The notes below the pieces were generated by a model. The model did not search any database and had not been told where the DNA came from. It saw only the letters and a list, made by a program, of their open reading frames with translations. DNA of 34,095 bases. It comes from Haloferula luteola (GTDB taxonomy: Bacteria > Verrucomicrobiota > Verrucomicrobiia > Verrucomicrobiales > Akkermansiaceae). Location: NCBI RefSeq assembly GCF_014201715.1, contig NZ_JACHFD010000033.1, forward strand, positions 1-34,095, read 5' to 3'. This document shows positions 1 to 8,024 of this stretch, piece by piece. Each line of letters opens with the position of its first letter. Position 1 is the stretch's first letter. A program made the position numbers and the translations under genes.

Positions 1-89
1 GTTGCTTTTTGCTGACTTTCAAGGGCGGTAACGCTTTGGGCATGCTTCGCTAAAGCAGATCGTATGCCTGTTAATTCTCTGACGATGCA

Positions 90-1250
90 CTAGGTCGCCG
101 GTGAAGCCACCGCGGCCCGCAACCGCAGTTGCTCCAAACAAAGATCGATTCCGGCGGCATCGAGCTGATGAACATCCACTCCCTGCCCCAAATCCTGCAG
201 CAGCAGTACCGTCAACTCGCCCCCCAAATGCTCGCGGAATTCCTCCAAACCTTCGAGCACTCTCCGACGTCCACTGGCATCACGAAGCTCCAATGTCTCG
301 TCCCATAGTGTGAGCTTGAGAGTTTCAAGAACTCGAAGAATGCGTTCTGCAGCCGCCTCTTCAAGCCAACCTCCATGGGTCGAATAGAGGGTATCCAGCG
401 CCAGTCCAATGGCCACGGCATGGGCATGGCTCAACCGAAACTCGCTCAACTGCTCAAGCTTGTGCGCCGCCCAATGTCCGAAGTCGAGAGGCCGACTGCT
501 ACCCGTTTCAAAAGGATCGCCCCCTTCGGCAATATGCTGGGCGTGAGCCAGCGCCGACCTTTCCACGCATTCTTCGAAATACGGAGATTCCAGAGCCGCC
601 AACTGGGCCCCGTGCTCCTCGATCCATCGGAAGAAGTCACCATCCCGGACGAGCGCCACCTTGACCGCTTCGATCAATCCCGAACGCTGAGTTTCCTCAT
701 CCTGAGAGCAGAGGAAGGCAAAGTCGTTGATCACGGCGAAAGGCACGGAAAACGCGCCCACCCAGTTCTTTTTCCCGAACGCATTGATCGCGCACTTCAC
801 CCCCACTCCACTGTCGTCCTGAGACAGGGTCGTTGTCGGAAAACGAACCAGACGCACCCCGCGATGTGCCGTCGCGACCGCAAACCCAGCCGCATCCAAA
901 AAGGCTCCCCCTCCCACCACCAGGACGTAGGAATGCCGGTCAATGTGCTCCGCATCGATTTCCGTCCAGATTTCCCGAACCAACCGGTCGTCGGCCTTCA
1001 CCGTCTCGCCACCCGGGAGGATCCTCACTCCTCGCCAATCGTATCCGAGATCGGCAAAGTAGGCGCTGATTTGCCGAGTCAAACCCGGCCAGGCATCCAC
1101 CACCGCTCTTTCGACCAGGACCAAGACTCGACGACCTCCGCCTTCATCAAGAATCTCCCTTAGCAGTGGGTTGGATGCATCAAAAGCATTCCGGGTGAAA
1201 CAAACGCGGTGCTTGAAGTGAACCGGGATCTGGAAATCGTGACGGGGCAT
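90..1250 (-). CDS. eboD: EboD-like 3-dehydroquinate synthase family sugar-phosphate cyclase
   Basis: Cytoplasmic NAD-dependent cyclase of the 3-dehydroquinate synthase fold, about 386 residues. In the sequence: the nucleotide-binding GGGAFLD (about 113-119), SQDDSGVGVK (143-152) followed by NAFGKKN, the metal-site region EAVKVAL (194-200), and a later FGHWAAHKLEQL block with nearby histidines. The RHSYV, NAFGKKN and SSRPLDFGHW strings resemble the EboD subgroup of the ebo clusters more than AroB; this is from memory of the family. EboD belongs to a pathway thought to move or make a prenyl-linked metabolite; the other ebo genes are not in the window and could lie beyond the left edge. The start is set at ATG 1250 (MPRHDFQIP); an upstream alternative at 1361 would overlap the divergent Nudix gene and adds non-family sequence. 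Confidence 0.85.
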   Translation of the reverse strand: MPRHDFQIPVHFKHRVCFTRNAFDASNPLLREILDEGGGRRVLVLVERAVVDAWPGLTRQISAYFADLGYDWRGVRILPGGETVKADDRLVREIWTEIDAEHIDRHSYVLVVGGGAFLDAAGFAVATAHRGVRLVRFPTTTLSQDDSGVGVKCAINAFGKKNWVGAFSVPFAVINDFAFLCSQDEETQRSGLIEAVKVALVRDGDFFRWIEEHGAQLAALESPYFEECVERSALAHAQHIAEGGDPFETGSSRPLDFGHWAAHKLEQLSEFRLSHAHAVAIGLALDTLYSTHGGWLEEAAAERILRVLETLKLTLWDETLELRDASGRRRVLEGLEEFREHLGGELTVLLLQDLGQGVDVHQLDAAGIDLCLEQLRLRAAVASPAT

Positions 1251-1307
1251 CGGACAACGGAGAGAAGCTGGCTTCCCTACGCCGATTTCGCCAACCATCT
1301 TTGCGCA

Positions 1308-1820
1308 ATGATCGAAACGCTTTACGAATCTCGCTGGCTGGGAGTGTATCGAAACGGACACTGGGACTTCGTCCGGCGACCCAACTCCGATGCTGCCGTG
1401 GGAGTCTTGGCCGTCACTTCGGACGCCAAAGTGTTGCTGGTCGAGCAGTTCCGCATTCCCATGCAGAAACGGGTCATCGAAATCCCCGCAGGCCTCGTCG
1501 GCGATGAAGAAGAATTCCGCGGTGAAGACCTCTCCGAAACGGCCCGGCGAGAATTGATTGAGGAAACCGGCTACCAGGCCGAATCGATGGTTCCCCTCAT
1601 GAGCTCTCCCACTTCAGCGGGGATGACCTGCGAAACCACCCATCTCTTCCTCGCCAGCGGACTGACCCGCGTTGGCCCTGGTGGCGGGACCGGCTCAGAG
1701 GACATCACGGTGCATGAAGTCCCCTTGGTTGAAATGCGGAGCTTCCTGCGGGCGAAGGAAAATCAGGGCTGCCTAGTCGATTTCAAGATCCAGGCTGCCC
1801 TCTGGGAAGCAGGTCTTTGA
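1308..1820 (+). CDS. Nudix hydrolase, ADP-ribose pyrophosphatase-like
   Basis: Hydrolyses a nucleoside diphosphate linked to another moiety, most likely ADP-ribose or a nucleotide sugar; cytoplasmic. The 170-residue protein has the leading EIPAGLV strand (58-64) and the Nudix core E-x7-REL-x-EETG (REL at 81-83, EETG at 85-88), which carries the Mg-binding glutamates. The loop between the conserved glycine and the first Nudix glutamate is longer than in the textbook G-x5-E spacing. The start is ATG 1308 (MIETLYESRW); an upstream in-frame ATG at 1209 would overlap the divergent cyclase gene. It is divergent from that gene and ends 6 bases before the convergent accA stop. Substrate assignment is inference. 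Confidence 0.85.
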   Translation: MIETLYESRWLGVYRNGHWDFVRRPNSDAAVGVLAVTSDAKVLLVEQFRIPMQKRVIEIPAGLVGDEEEFRGEDLSETARRELIEETGYQAESMVPLMSSPTSAGMTCETTHLFLASGLTRVGPGGGTGSEDITVHEVPLVEMRSFLRAKENQGCLVDFKIQAALWEAGL

Positions 1821-1826
1821 GCAGGA

Positions 1827-2780
1827 TCAAGCTTCAGTCCACTCGCCAAACTTGCGGAACTTATCGTAGCGAGCATCCAGACGCTTCTTCACCGATAGCT
1901 TCGAGAGCTCATCAATGGCGGCCCCCACCGCCTCCGAAAAGGCGAGCGCTGCCGCCCGATGATCGTGGTGGGCACCCCCTTCCGGCTCCTTCACCACTCC
2001 GTCGATCAACCCCATCTCAAGCAAATCGGGGGCGGCCAATTTCATCGCCTCGGCAGCCTCAGGTGCGTGTTTGCGATGCTTCCACAGGATCGCGGCACAG
2101 CCTTCCGGACTGATCACCGAATAATAAGCATTTTCCATCATCAGCACGCGATCCGCGACCCCGATGCCCAATGCCCCTCCGGATCCACCTTCGCCCAGAA
2201 CGATGGCAATGATCGGCACCTTGAGCAGCATCATTTCCCGCAGATTGTAGGCGATCGCCTCCGCGATATTGCGTTCTTCCGCCCCAATGCCAGGAAAGGC
2301 ACCGGGCGTATCGATCATCGCCACCACCGGAAGATTGAATTTCTCGGCAAGCTTCATCAGCCGCAGCGCCTTGCGATATCCCTCAGGATGGGCGCTTCCG
2401 AAATTTCTCCGCAGGTTCTCTTTCGTGTCGCGGCCTTTCTGGTGGCCGATCACCACCACCTTGCGTCCCCCCAGAGTCGCGAACCCACCTGGCATCGCTT
2501 CATCATCACCAATCCGGCGGTCACCATGGAGTTCGCAGAAATCGGTGAAGACCTGGGCGAGATAGTCGAGCATGAAGGGGCGCTGGGTGTGACGGGCAAT
2601 CTGAACCCGCTGCCACGGGCTCAAATTCAAATAGATGCTGCGACGGGTTTCCGCCAGCTTTGCTTCCATCGTCGTGATTTCCACGGACATATCGATGTCC
2701 TGAGAGTCCGCCTTGGCACGGAGTTTTTCGAGCTCGCGCTCAAGTTCGACGATCGGCTTTTCGAATTCCAACAGCTGCAT
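1827..2780 (-). CDS. accA: Acetyl-CoA carboxylase carboxyltransferase subunit alpha
   Basis: Alpha subunit of the carboxyltransferase half of acetyl-CoA carboxylase. With AccD it transfers CO2 from biotinylated AccB to acetyl-CoA, giving malonyl-CoA for fatty acid synthesis. The 317-residue length is normal. It starts with the family-typical LEFEKPIVELE segment and a coiled N-terminus. Crotonase-fold landmarks include HGDRRIGDD, GHQKGRDTKEN, the PEGYRKALRLM helix, IDTPGAFPGIGAEERN and the oxyanion/biotin-side GEGGSGGALGIG. I chose ATG 2780 because the protein then starts as AccA proteins usually do; a GTG at 2819 would add 13 unusual residues. It is last in a minus-strand series that runs acpP, hypothetical, LysM protein, accA, with 56 bases between it and the LysM gene. 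Confidence 0.97.
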   Translation of the reverse strand: MQLLEFEKPIVELERELEKLRAKADSQDIDMSVEITTMEAKLAETRRSIYLNLSPWQRVQIARHTQRPFMLDYLAQVFTDFCELHGDRRIGDDEAMPGGFATLGGRKVVVIGHQKGRDTKENLRRNFGSAHPEGYRKALRLMKLAEKFNLPVVAMIDTPGAFPGIGAEERNIAEAIAYNLREMMLLKVPIIAIVLGEGGSGGALGIGVADRVLMMENAYYSVISPEGCAAILWKHRKHAPEAAEAMKLAAPDLLEMGLIDGVVKEPEGGAHHDHRAAALAFSEAVGAAIDELSKLSVKKRLDARYDKFRKFGEWTEA

Positions 2781-2836
2781 GAGAATCTTCAGAAGAGAAT
2801 GGAGGACCGTGGCGGCCACGGCGTCGTGGGGAAAGG

Positions 2837-3727
2837 CTAGCGTCCGCTGTGACGGATTTCCACCTCATTCCCCGGTCGAAGAAGAAGCGCAAGTTCCTCC
2901 AGATACTCGGGCTTCAAATAAATCCCCGCAGCAAGCCCCTCGTCGCCCGAAGGAGCGACCTCTGGAGCCACGGTGATCTCGGCGTTCGGCTTGGAGAGCG
3001 TCAAGACCTTGGTCGCCCCGCGATAGTTGGCATGGCTCGGTGGAATGCGGCGGCCATCTTTTTCACCGGCCTTCGACTCGATCTTGGTGACCCGCGAACT
3101 GCCTAGGCCCACCATCTCTTCCGCAGGGAACTCTGCGATGAAACCATCGCCCTTCCACAAAGACACCACCCGCCGCTCAGGCTCCACCAACAACTTAAAA
3201 TCCAAAGGCATCAGCAACAGCTCGTCATCCGGCTGCAAGTTCCCCAATCCAAACAAACCATTGAGGTAAACGATCATGTCCAACGAGGTGTCGTGACGGG
3301 AGGCGATCGCCAAATAGGAGTCCCCCCGCCGCACCTTGTAGAGAATCTTGTTGTCGGTCTTCGCCGGATCCAGCAGATCGTCGAGGTTCATCTCGCTAAG
3401 GATTCTGCGAGTTTCCGGAGCCACTGCCGAGTGCGGGAACTGGGTGGAAATCTGGTTCAAGCGGTCCCTCGCCACGGTCAAGTCACCAACCGCCAGGGAC
3501 TGCCGTGCTTTCTCGAAAAGTTTGGCTCCCGGATCGATCTCCGGAGAATCCGCCGAGGGCTTCGGCAATGCCACCACTGGCGCTGTCGTCGGAGCCACAG
3601 GAATCCAACGAGCCAACACGCCTGGTAGCGGTTCCTCGCGGACGTGATGAATCACCAGTAAGGTGATCACGACCACGGCCGCCACCACCAGACCGGCAAG
3701 TATCCGGATCAAGGTCCACAAACTCAT
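2837..3727 (-). CDS. Membrane-anchored LysM protein with a degenerate L,D-transpeptidase-like C-terminus
   Basis: Predicted inner-membrane-anchored periplasmic protein of 296 residues. One N-terminal transmembrane helix (about 7-27) is followed by a Pro-rich linker. A tetratricopeptide-like helical segment (about 68-115, FEKARQSLAVGDLTVARDRL) leads into a LysM peptidoglycan-binding domain (about 129-173, YKVRRGDSYLAIASRH). The C-terminal 120 residues have the rhythm of a YkuD L,D-transpeptidase (VEPERRVVSLWKGDGFIAEF; GIYLKPEYLEELALLLRPG). However, the catalytic HGxx and SxGC signatures are missing; GIYL stands where GCIRL would be expected. It therefore probably binds peptidoglycan without cross-linking it. 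Start ATG 3727; 13 bases separate it from the upstream gene, so the two are probably cotranscribed. Confidence 0.8.
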   Translation of the reverse strand: MSLWTLIRILAGLVVAAVVVITLLVIHHVREEPLPGVLARWIPVAPTTAPVVALPKPSADSPEIDPGAKLFEKARQSLAVGDLTVARDRLNQISTQFPHSAVAPETRRILSEMNLDDLLDPAKTDNKILYKVRRGDSYLAIASRHDTSLDMIVYLNGLFGLGNLQPDDELLLMPLDFKLLVEPERRVVSLWKGDGFIAEFPAEEMVGLGSSRVTKIESKAGEKDGRRIPPSHANYRGATKVLTLSKPNAEITVAPEVAPSGDEGLAAGIYLKPEYLEELALLLRPGNEVEIRHSGR

Positions 3728-3740
3728 CGGCGCGGATGAT

Positions 3741-4277
3741 TCAGAGAAGCCCCCGACGCTGGAAGTCGAATCCGTTGATCGGCATCGAATGCTCAATCAT
3801 TTCCAACACAAATTTGAAGAGGGAGACTTCCCACACGTCATCGACCCCCTCAATGATCGCCAACGCAGGATTCCCTCGCTTGCGGGCGTCTTCCAGAACC
3901 TGTGCGCGCACTTCGTCCAGAGAGGTGTGCACCCGCTCTTCGACGACTTTTCCGCGGGAAAACCGAAATCCATATTGGAGAAATGCCAAAGAATGCCCGG
4001 CCTCTCGCATCTTCGAAACAAGCCGGTCAAAGCGCTCCCGAGCGCGCTCGTCAAACCCCTCCATCTCGATCGAGTCGAACCGATCCGGACGCACCAAGCG
4101 TGGCCGCACCGCTTCCAACGAACCCGTCCGGACGCAGACCGTGCCGACACTGTCCATCGGCTCGCTCAGCACGAGGAATTCAAAGCTCGTATCTCCAAAG
4201 GTATCGATCCGTCGATCCGGCGTGAGCAGGACACGGGTCGTCTCCATCGCGTATTGAACGTCGTCGCGGGAAGGCAT
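3741..4277 (-). CDS. Conserved hypothetical protein
   Basis: A 178-residue cytoplasmic protein with no signal peptide or membrane helix and no catalytic motif that I recognise. It is rich in charged residues, with a beta-rich first half (DTFGDTSFEFLVLSEPMD) and a helical second half (DERARERFDRLVSKMREAGH; SLFKFVLEMIEHS). Start ATG 4277 (MPSRDDVQYAMETTRVLL) is preferred over a GTG at 4316. It sits 13 bases upstream of the LysM gene and downstream of acpP. My impression is that similar proteins recur in Verrucomicrobiota, but I cannot verify this here and assign no function. Confidence 0.75.
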   Translation of the reverse strand: MPSRDDVQYAMETTRVLLTPDRRIDTFGDTSFEFLVLSEPMDSVGTVCVRTGSLEAVRPRLVRPDRFDSIEMEGFDERARERFDRLVSKMREAGHSLAFLQYGFRFSRGKVVEERVHTSLDEVRAQVLEDARKRGNPALAIIEGVDDVWEVSLFKFVLEMIEHSMPINGFDFQRRGLL

Positions 4278-4320
4278 GATTCCAAGATCCCCCGGTTTCC
4301 GAGGAGTGCAAAGCACGAGA

Positions 4321-4370
4321 GGCGGACCCGTCTCCGGGCCCGCCCCGCGGGAAAATCTCTCAGTGAGAGA
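4321..4370 (-). terminator. Candidate terminator downstream of acpP (two stacked hairpins)
   Basis: Two adjacent inverted repeats lie between acpP and the next minus-strand gene. Bases 4356-4361 (TCTCTC) pair with 4365-4370 (GAGAGA) across a 3-base loop, and on the minus strand this hairpin is followed by TTTT (4352-4355). A stronger GC stem pairs 4321-4330 with 4335-4344, with one mismatch and a 4-base loop. Together they look like an attenuating terminator separating acpP from the hypothetical-LysM pair. Neither hairpin has a long T tract, so termination may be partial. Confidence 0.5.
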
Positions 4371-4375
4371 AAACC

Positions 4376-4618
4376 TCAGCCCTGAGCGCCTTGGACGTAG
4401 GTGATCACGTCACCGACGGACTGAAGCTTCTCAGCTTCTTCATCCGGCACTTCGATTTCGAACTCTTCTTCGAAGGCCATGACCAGTTCGACGGTATCGA
4501 GTGAGTCTGCACCGAGGTCCTCGATAAACTTGGCTTCAGGGGTCACCTGATCGGCATTCACGCCGAGCTGGTCGACGATGATATCTTTGACGCGTTCTTC
4601 GATGCTCTTGTCAGACAT
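4376..4618 (-). CDS. acpP: Acyl carrier protein
   Basis: Small acidic carrier that holds growing acyl chains on a phosphopantetheine arm during fatty acid synthesis. The 80-residue protein has the standard four-helix pattern and the modification site [10 protein letters not shown], whose serine receives phosphopantetheine. Helix I ([13 protein letters not shown]) and helix III ([17 protein letters not shown]) are typical. It begins [11 protein letters not shown] at ATG 4618. It lies in the same direction as accA two genes on, a loose fatty-acid-synthesis grouping. A hairpin pair just downstream may let this highly expressed gene be transcribed separately. Confidence 0.97.
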   Translation of the reverse strand: MSDKSIEERVKDIIVDQLGVNADQVTPEAKFIEDLGADSLDTVELVMAFEEEFEIEVPDEEAEKLQSVGDVITYVQGAQG

Positions 4619-4698
4619 GGGGATGTGCTTGTGGTAAATTGCGTTGGGGAGGGATTACGCGATGCCAACCCGGCAATGCAACCTCGAAAAAGGGGCTG

Positions 4699-5520
4699 TC
4701 ACGCACCGCTTTCCGGTGATTCCGCCGACTCGGTTTCCGAAGAGTGCTCGTAGTCGATGACCTCACCCGAGAATCCAGCCAAGATCGCCTTCATCAGCCT
4801 CTCCGCCGGCTGGCCATGCTCCTCCTTAAATCCCCCGTAGGTCAATCCATCGATACGGATCTTTCGCTCGCCACCCTTCCCATCAGGGGCCCACGCAAAG
4901 GCCAAACCCTTGTTCTGCCAACGCCTTAAATCAATTCGCGTCAGATCTTTGACGGCCACCGGAGCTCCTCCAGCTGGCTGAAAAACCCCGTCGTTCAGTC
5001 GTAGGGATCGCCCCAACGTCCGAATCAAAATGACCAACGCCGCCACGACCAGCCCCAGACAAATCCAGAACACCACCCATTGCTCGAAGATCTTCTGGGC
5101 AATAAAATCATGCTCCGGAACCTTCGTTTTCATGCCGACCGACTCCCGATAAGGGTCAAAAAGTTGCGAGCGAGGATTCTCGGAAGCCGCCGCCATGGCC
5201 TCCGCATCCTGCAGAATCTCCGGCCAAGCGACCCTATCCGGAGTGCCCTCCGGCAAGATCGATCGATCCTCAGGAAGCTCGATCTGCTGGCTCGCCGCAT
5301 AGCTTTTCCATTCTGCTGGAGTCATTTCCCCCTTCCGCGCTGCAAACTCGTTGGAAGCGCGTTCGAAGCCCCGCCACATGTAGTAGGCGTAGTTCTGGTC
5401 TCGGTAGCCCCACTTTCCATCCTTGAAGAACATCGCCGCGAACACGCCGAACATCAGCAACATCGCCACGGCGCGAAGGAGGAACCAGGGGGTGGGTTTG
5501 CAAACAATCGGCTCGCTCAT
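4699..5520 (-). CDS. Hypothetical membrane protein with two transmembrane helices
   Basis: A 273-residue protein starting at ATG 5520 (MSEPIVCKPTPW). One transmembrane helix lies near the N-terminus (about 12-32, LLRAVAMLLMFGVFAAMFF) and a second in the middle (about residues 150-170, VVFWICLGLVVAALVILI). Between them is a region of about 115 residues with many acidic and aromatic positions. After the second helix is a domain with a PH-like or bacterial-PH-like feel (LRLNDGVFQPAGGAPVAVKD; LTRIDLRRWQNKGLAFAW), then an acidic Glu/Ser tail. The PH-like reading is only a pattern impression. An upstream extension to 5673 lacks support. It is divergent from thiH with 110 bases between. Function unknown. 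Confidence 0.75.
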   Translation of the reverse strand: MSEPIVCKPTPWFLLRAVAMLLMFGVFAAMFFKDGKWGYRDQNYAYYMWRGFERASNEFAARKGEMTPAEWKSYAASQQIELPEDRSILPEGTPDRVAWPEILQDAEAMAAASENPRSQLFDPYRESVGMKTKVPEHDFIAQKIFEQWVVFWICLGLVVAALVILIRTLGRSLRLNDGVFQPAGGAPVAVKDLTRIDLRRWQNKGLAFAWAPDGKGGERKIRIDGLTYGGFKEEHGQPAERLMKAILAGFSGEVIDYEHSSETESAESPESGA

Positions 5521-5630
5521 GAAATCGAAGTCATCAGCACCCAATCCGCCCAGCACCTCCTTGGCAAGCCTGCGCTGGAGGCAAAGCCCTTTGACGACCT
5601 GCTCCGCCCGTTCCACACTGGCGCCGCCCC

Positions 5631-6785
5631 ATGGCCTTCTCGACGACACTTCAAGATTCTCTGGATCGCCCAAGCCCGCTGCTTCGGCGCTTCCAATCCC
5701 TCATCGAACCCTGTGACGACGCGCGACTGCGCGCCATGACCCAACAGGCTCGGCAGCTGACACGCCGCCATTTCGGGCGCACCATGCGCCTTTTCGCCCC
5801 GCTTTATGTCTCCAATGAGTGCGTCAATAATTGCACCTACTGTGGTTTCTCTCGCGACAATCCCATCCTGCGCACCACGCTGACCGTCGACCAGGTCGTT
5901 CGGGAAGCGCGTCACCTCCACCAGCTCGGCTTTCGACACATCCTCCTCGTTGCTGGGGAGCACCCAAAATTCGTCTCAGACGGATACCTGCAGGAATGCC
6001 TCGATGCCCTTCGGAGCTTCGTTCCCACGCTGGCACTTGAAGTCGGCCCCATGGAAGATCCGCAATATGCTGAGATCGTCTCCCACGGCGCCGAAGGCCT
6101 CGTCGTCTATCAGGAGACCTACGTCGAGGACGTCTACAACCAGCTCCATACCTCCGGCCCGAAGCGCCGATATGATTGGCGTCTGGATTGCCCCGAACGC
6201 GCCTATCGCGGGGGATTCCGCCGCATTGGATTGGGCGCTCTCTTCGGCTTGGCGGATTGGAAAACCGAGGCTATGAGCCTCGCCGCCCACCTCGAATACC
6301 TCCTCAAACATTGCTGGAAGGCCCAACTCACCGTCGCCTTCCCACGGATGCGGCCGTATGCCGGAAACTACCAATACGCTCCAGACCCGAACTTGTATTT
6401 GTCCGATCGCGCCTTGATCCAGCTCATCGCGGCCTTCCGGCTGATTTTCCCTCAAGTCGGCACGGTGCTCTCCACTCGCGAACCCGCTCCCTTACGGGAT
6501 GCTCTTGCTCCCCTGGGAGTCACCCACATGTCGGCAGGCGCACGCACCGAACCCGGCGGCTACACTGGAGCCGGGCACGAAGACCTCCATCTCACCGTGC
6601 GCGGACGCCGAGTCGAAATGGAAACCCGCAGTGGCTGCGAACGGGCCACCGAGCAGTTCAAGATCGATGACACCCGCAGCCCGGCGGAGATCGCCGCCAT
6701 GCTCCGGGCCCAGAACCTCGAACCGGTCTGGAAGGACTGGGACGACGCCATCCTGAACGAAGTCCCCGCCTCGACCGTTTCCTGA
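5631..6785 (+). CDS. thiH: 2-iminoacetate synthase ThiH (radical SAM tyrosine lyase)
   Basis: Radical SAM enzyme that cleaves tyrosine to p-cresol and dehydroglycine (2-iminoacetate), the glycine-derived part of the thiamine thiazole ring. The 384 residues match the usual length. The [4Fe-4S] motif CxxxCxxC is present as CVNNCTYC (C64, C68, C71). Other family landmarks are GEHPKFVS, VYQETY, GLGALFGLADWK, FPRMRPYAG, LSTREPAPLRD and the C-terminal EPVWKDWDDAI, all typical of ThiH. ATG 5631 gives an N-terminus aligned with E. coli ThiH apart from a short missing leader; no clear ribosome-binding site precedes it. thiS follows 2 bases after the stop, so the pair is an operon. thiG and thiF are not in the window. 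No TPP riboswitch signature was found in the 110-base upstream gap. Confidence 0.95.
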   Translation: MAFSTTLQDSLDRPSPLLRRFQSLIEPCDDARLRAMTQQARQLTRRHFGRTMRLFAPLYVSNECVNNCTYCGFSRDNPILRTTLTVDQVVREARHLHQLGFRHILLVAGEHPKFVSDGYLQECLDALRSFVPTLALEVGPMEDPQYAEIVSHGAEGLVVYQETYVEDVYNQLHTSGPKRRYDWRLDCPERAYRGGFRRIGLGALFGLADWKTEAMSLAAHLEYLLKHCWKAQLTVAFPRMRPYAGNYQYAPDPNLYLSDRALIQLIAAFRLIFPQVGTVLSTREPAPLRDALAPLGVTHMSAGARTEPGGYTGAGHEDLHLTVRGRRVEMETRSGCERATEQFKIDDTRSPAEIAAMLRAQNLEPVWKDWDDAILNEVPASTVS

Positions 6786-6787
6786 CC

Positions 6788-6991
6788 ATGACCATCACCC
6801 TCAACGGCGAAGCCAAGGAACTGCCGGGATCGGAAATGCCACTCCCCGAGCTACTTGAGCACCTCGGCCTCGGAGGAAAGCCGGTCGTGATCGAGCTCGA
6901 CCGCGAGGCCCTGCCTCCTGGCGACCACGCGAAGCGCCAAGTCACCGACGGCTCCGTGATCGAGATCGTCATGATCGCCGCAGGTGGCTGA
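6788..6991 (+). CDS. thiS: Sulfur carrier protein ThiS
   Basis: Ubiquitin-like 67-residue sulfur carrier for thiazole synthesis; its C-terminal diglycine is adenylated and converted to a thiocarboxylate. The protein begins MTITLNGEAKELP, has the beta-grasp pattern, and ends MIAAGG, the expected GG terminus. The start lies 2 bases after the thiH stop, so the two are almost certainly cotranscribed. The order thiH-thiS without thiG between them differs from the common thiS-thiG-thiH order. MoaD-like function is possible in principle, but the thiH context favours ThiS. Confidence 0.93.
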   Translation: MTITLNGEAKELPGSEMPLPELLEHLGLGGKPVVIELDREALPPGDHAKRQVTDGSVIEIVMIAAGG

Positions 6992-7022
6992 AATTCACGC
7001 CCCGGCTTCCCCTGATCATTGA

Positions 7023-8024
7023 TTATTCCTTGTCGATCATTGGATATTTCCCCTCCCCAAGCCGCAGCATCACCTGCGCCACCACATCGTCCATATCCAG
7101 ATACTTGTAGGTCGCCAGCCTCCCCACGAAAGTCACATCCTGCTCCGCCTTCGCCGCTTCCCAATACCTTCGGAACCGCTCCGGATTTCCCCCGAACGGC
7201 TTCGGATACATCCGGACGTTCTTTCCATCCCACTCGCACGGATACTCCCGCCCGATCACGGTCCACTCCACATCCTGATCCAACCAGTGAGAGTGATCCA
7301 CCGCACGCGTCCACGGATTCACCCGGTTGCATTCGTTGATCTGGAAATGCTCGCGCTTCGCCTCCGTGGCGTATTCGAACTCCAGCGACCGATATTCCAG
7401 CGTTCCCAACGCCCTCCGGAAGTAGTCATCGAGCGACCCGGTGAACACGACGTGGTCCGCCTTCGCCCCGCGCCAATCATCCTCGCCACAACCCAGATGC
7501 ACCGGAATGCCTTCCAGCATCGTCTCAAACATCCGGGTAAAACCCTCCGTCGGAATCCCCTGCCAACGGTCCAGATGATACCGGCAATCCCGCCCTTCGC
7601 GGCGTTTCGGCACCCGGCCGGTGATCGATGACGGAATCTCCGCCCACGGGATTCCCCAATGCTTCTCGCTGTAGTCCACAAACAACAAATCCCGGATCTC
7701 TTCCGGTGACAGTTCTCCCACCCGCTCCGCGGAAACGTCGTTGAAGGGAATTGGAATCACCCCCAGCTGGGTGTTCGCCACCACGCAGAAGTTCGGATCC
7801 CGAAAGGTGGCGAAGCGGTTCACGAATTCCCACACCTCTGCCTTGTCGGTGTGGAAACAATGCGGCCCAAAGCGCTGCACCAGCACCCCGCGATCCCATT
7901 CGTCAAAGCAGTTGCCTCCGACATTCTCCCGCGACTCGAACACCTCGACCTGGTGCCCCGCATCCACCAGTAGGCGGGCGGCCACGGCCCCTGCGAGTCC
8001 GGCTCCTACGACCGTGATCCTCAT
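7023..8024 (-). CDS. glf: UDP-galactopyranose mutase
   Basis: FAD enzyme that interconverts UDP-galactopyranose and UDP-galactofuranose, the donor for galactofuranose in surface glycans. The 333-residue protein starts with the dinucleotide-binding VGAGLAGAVAARLL, followed by ENVGGNCFDE and the active-site region FGPHCFHTD. Later landmarks are YSEKHWGIPW, PIPFND, the EYRSLEFEY strand and a C-terminal VTFVGRLATYKYLDMDDVV, all as in Glf. Its ATG overlaps the stop of the upstream glycosyltransferase gene by 4 bases (ATGA at 8021-8024), so translation is probably coupled. This makes galactofuranose a likely component of the glycan assembled by this region. Confidence 0.95.
   Translation of the reverse strand: MRITVVGAGLAGAVAARLLVDAGHQVEVFESRENVGGNCFDEWDRGVLVQRFGPHCFHTDKAEVWEFVNRFATFRDPNFCVVANTQLGVIPIPFNDVSAERVGELSPEEIRDLLFVDYSEKHWGIPWAEIPSSITGRVPKRREGRDCRYHLDRWQGIPTEGFTRMFETMLEGIPVHLGCGEDDWRGAKADHVVFTGSLDDYFRRALGTLEYRSLEFEYATEAKREHFQINECNRVNPWTRAVDHSHWLDQDVEWTVIGREYPCEWDGKNVRMYPKPFGGNPERFRRYWEAAKAEQDVTFVGRLATYKYLDMDDVVAQVMLRLGEGKYPMIDKE

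Noticed and set aside
375..1163. A 262-codon plus-strand open frame
   Set aside because: It is antisense to the EboD-like cyclase.
1959..2840. A 293-codon plus-strand open frame
   Set aside because: It lies antisense to accA and lacks protein-family features.
5521..5630. Possible TPP riboswitch upstream of thiH
   Set aside because: No CTGAGA-type or other conserved TPP-aptamer strings were found in this 110-base gap.
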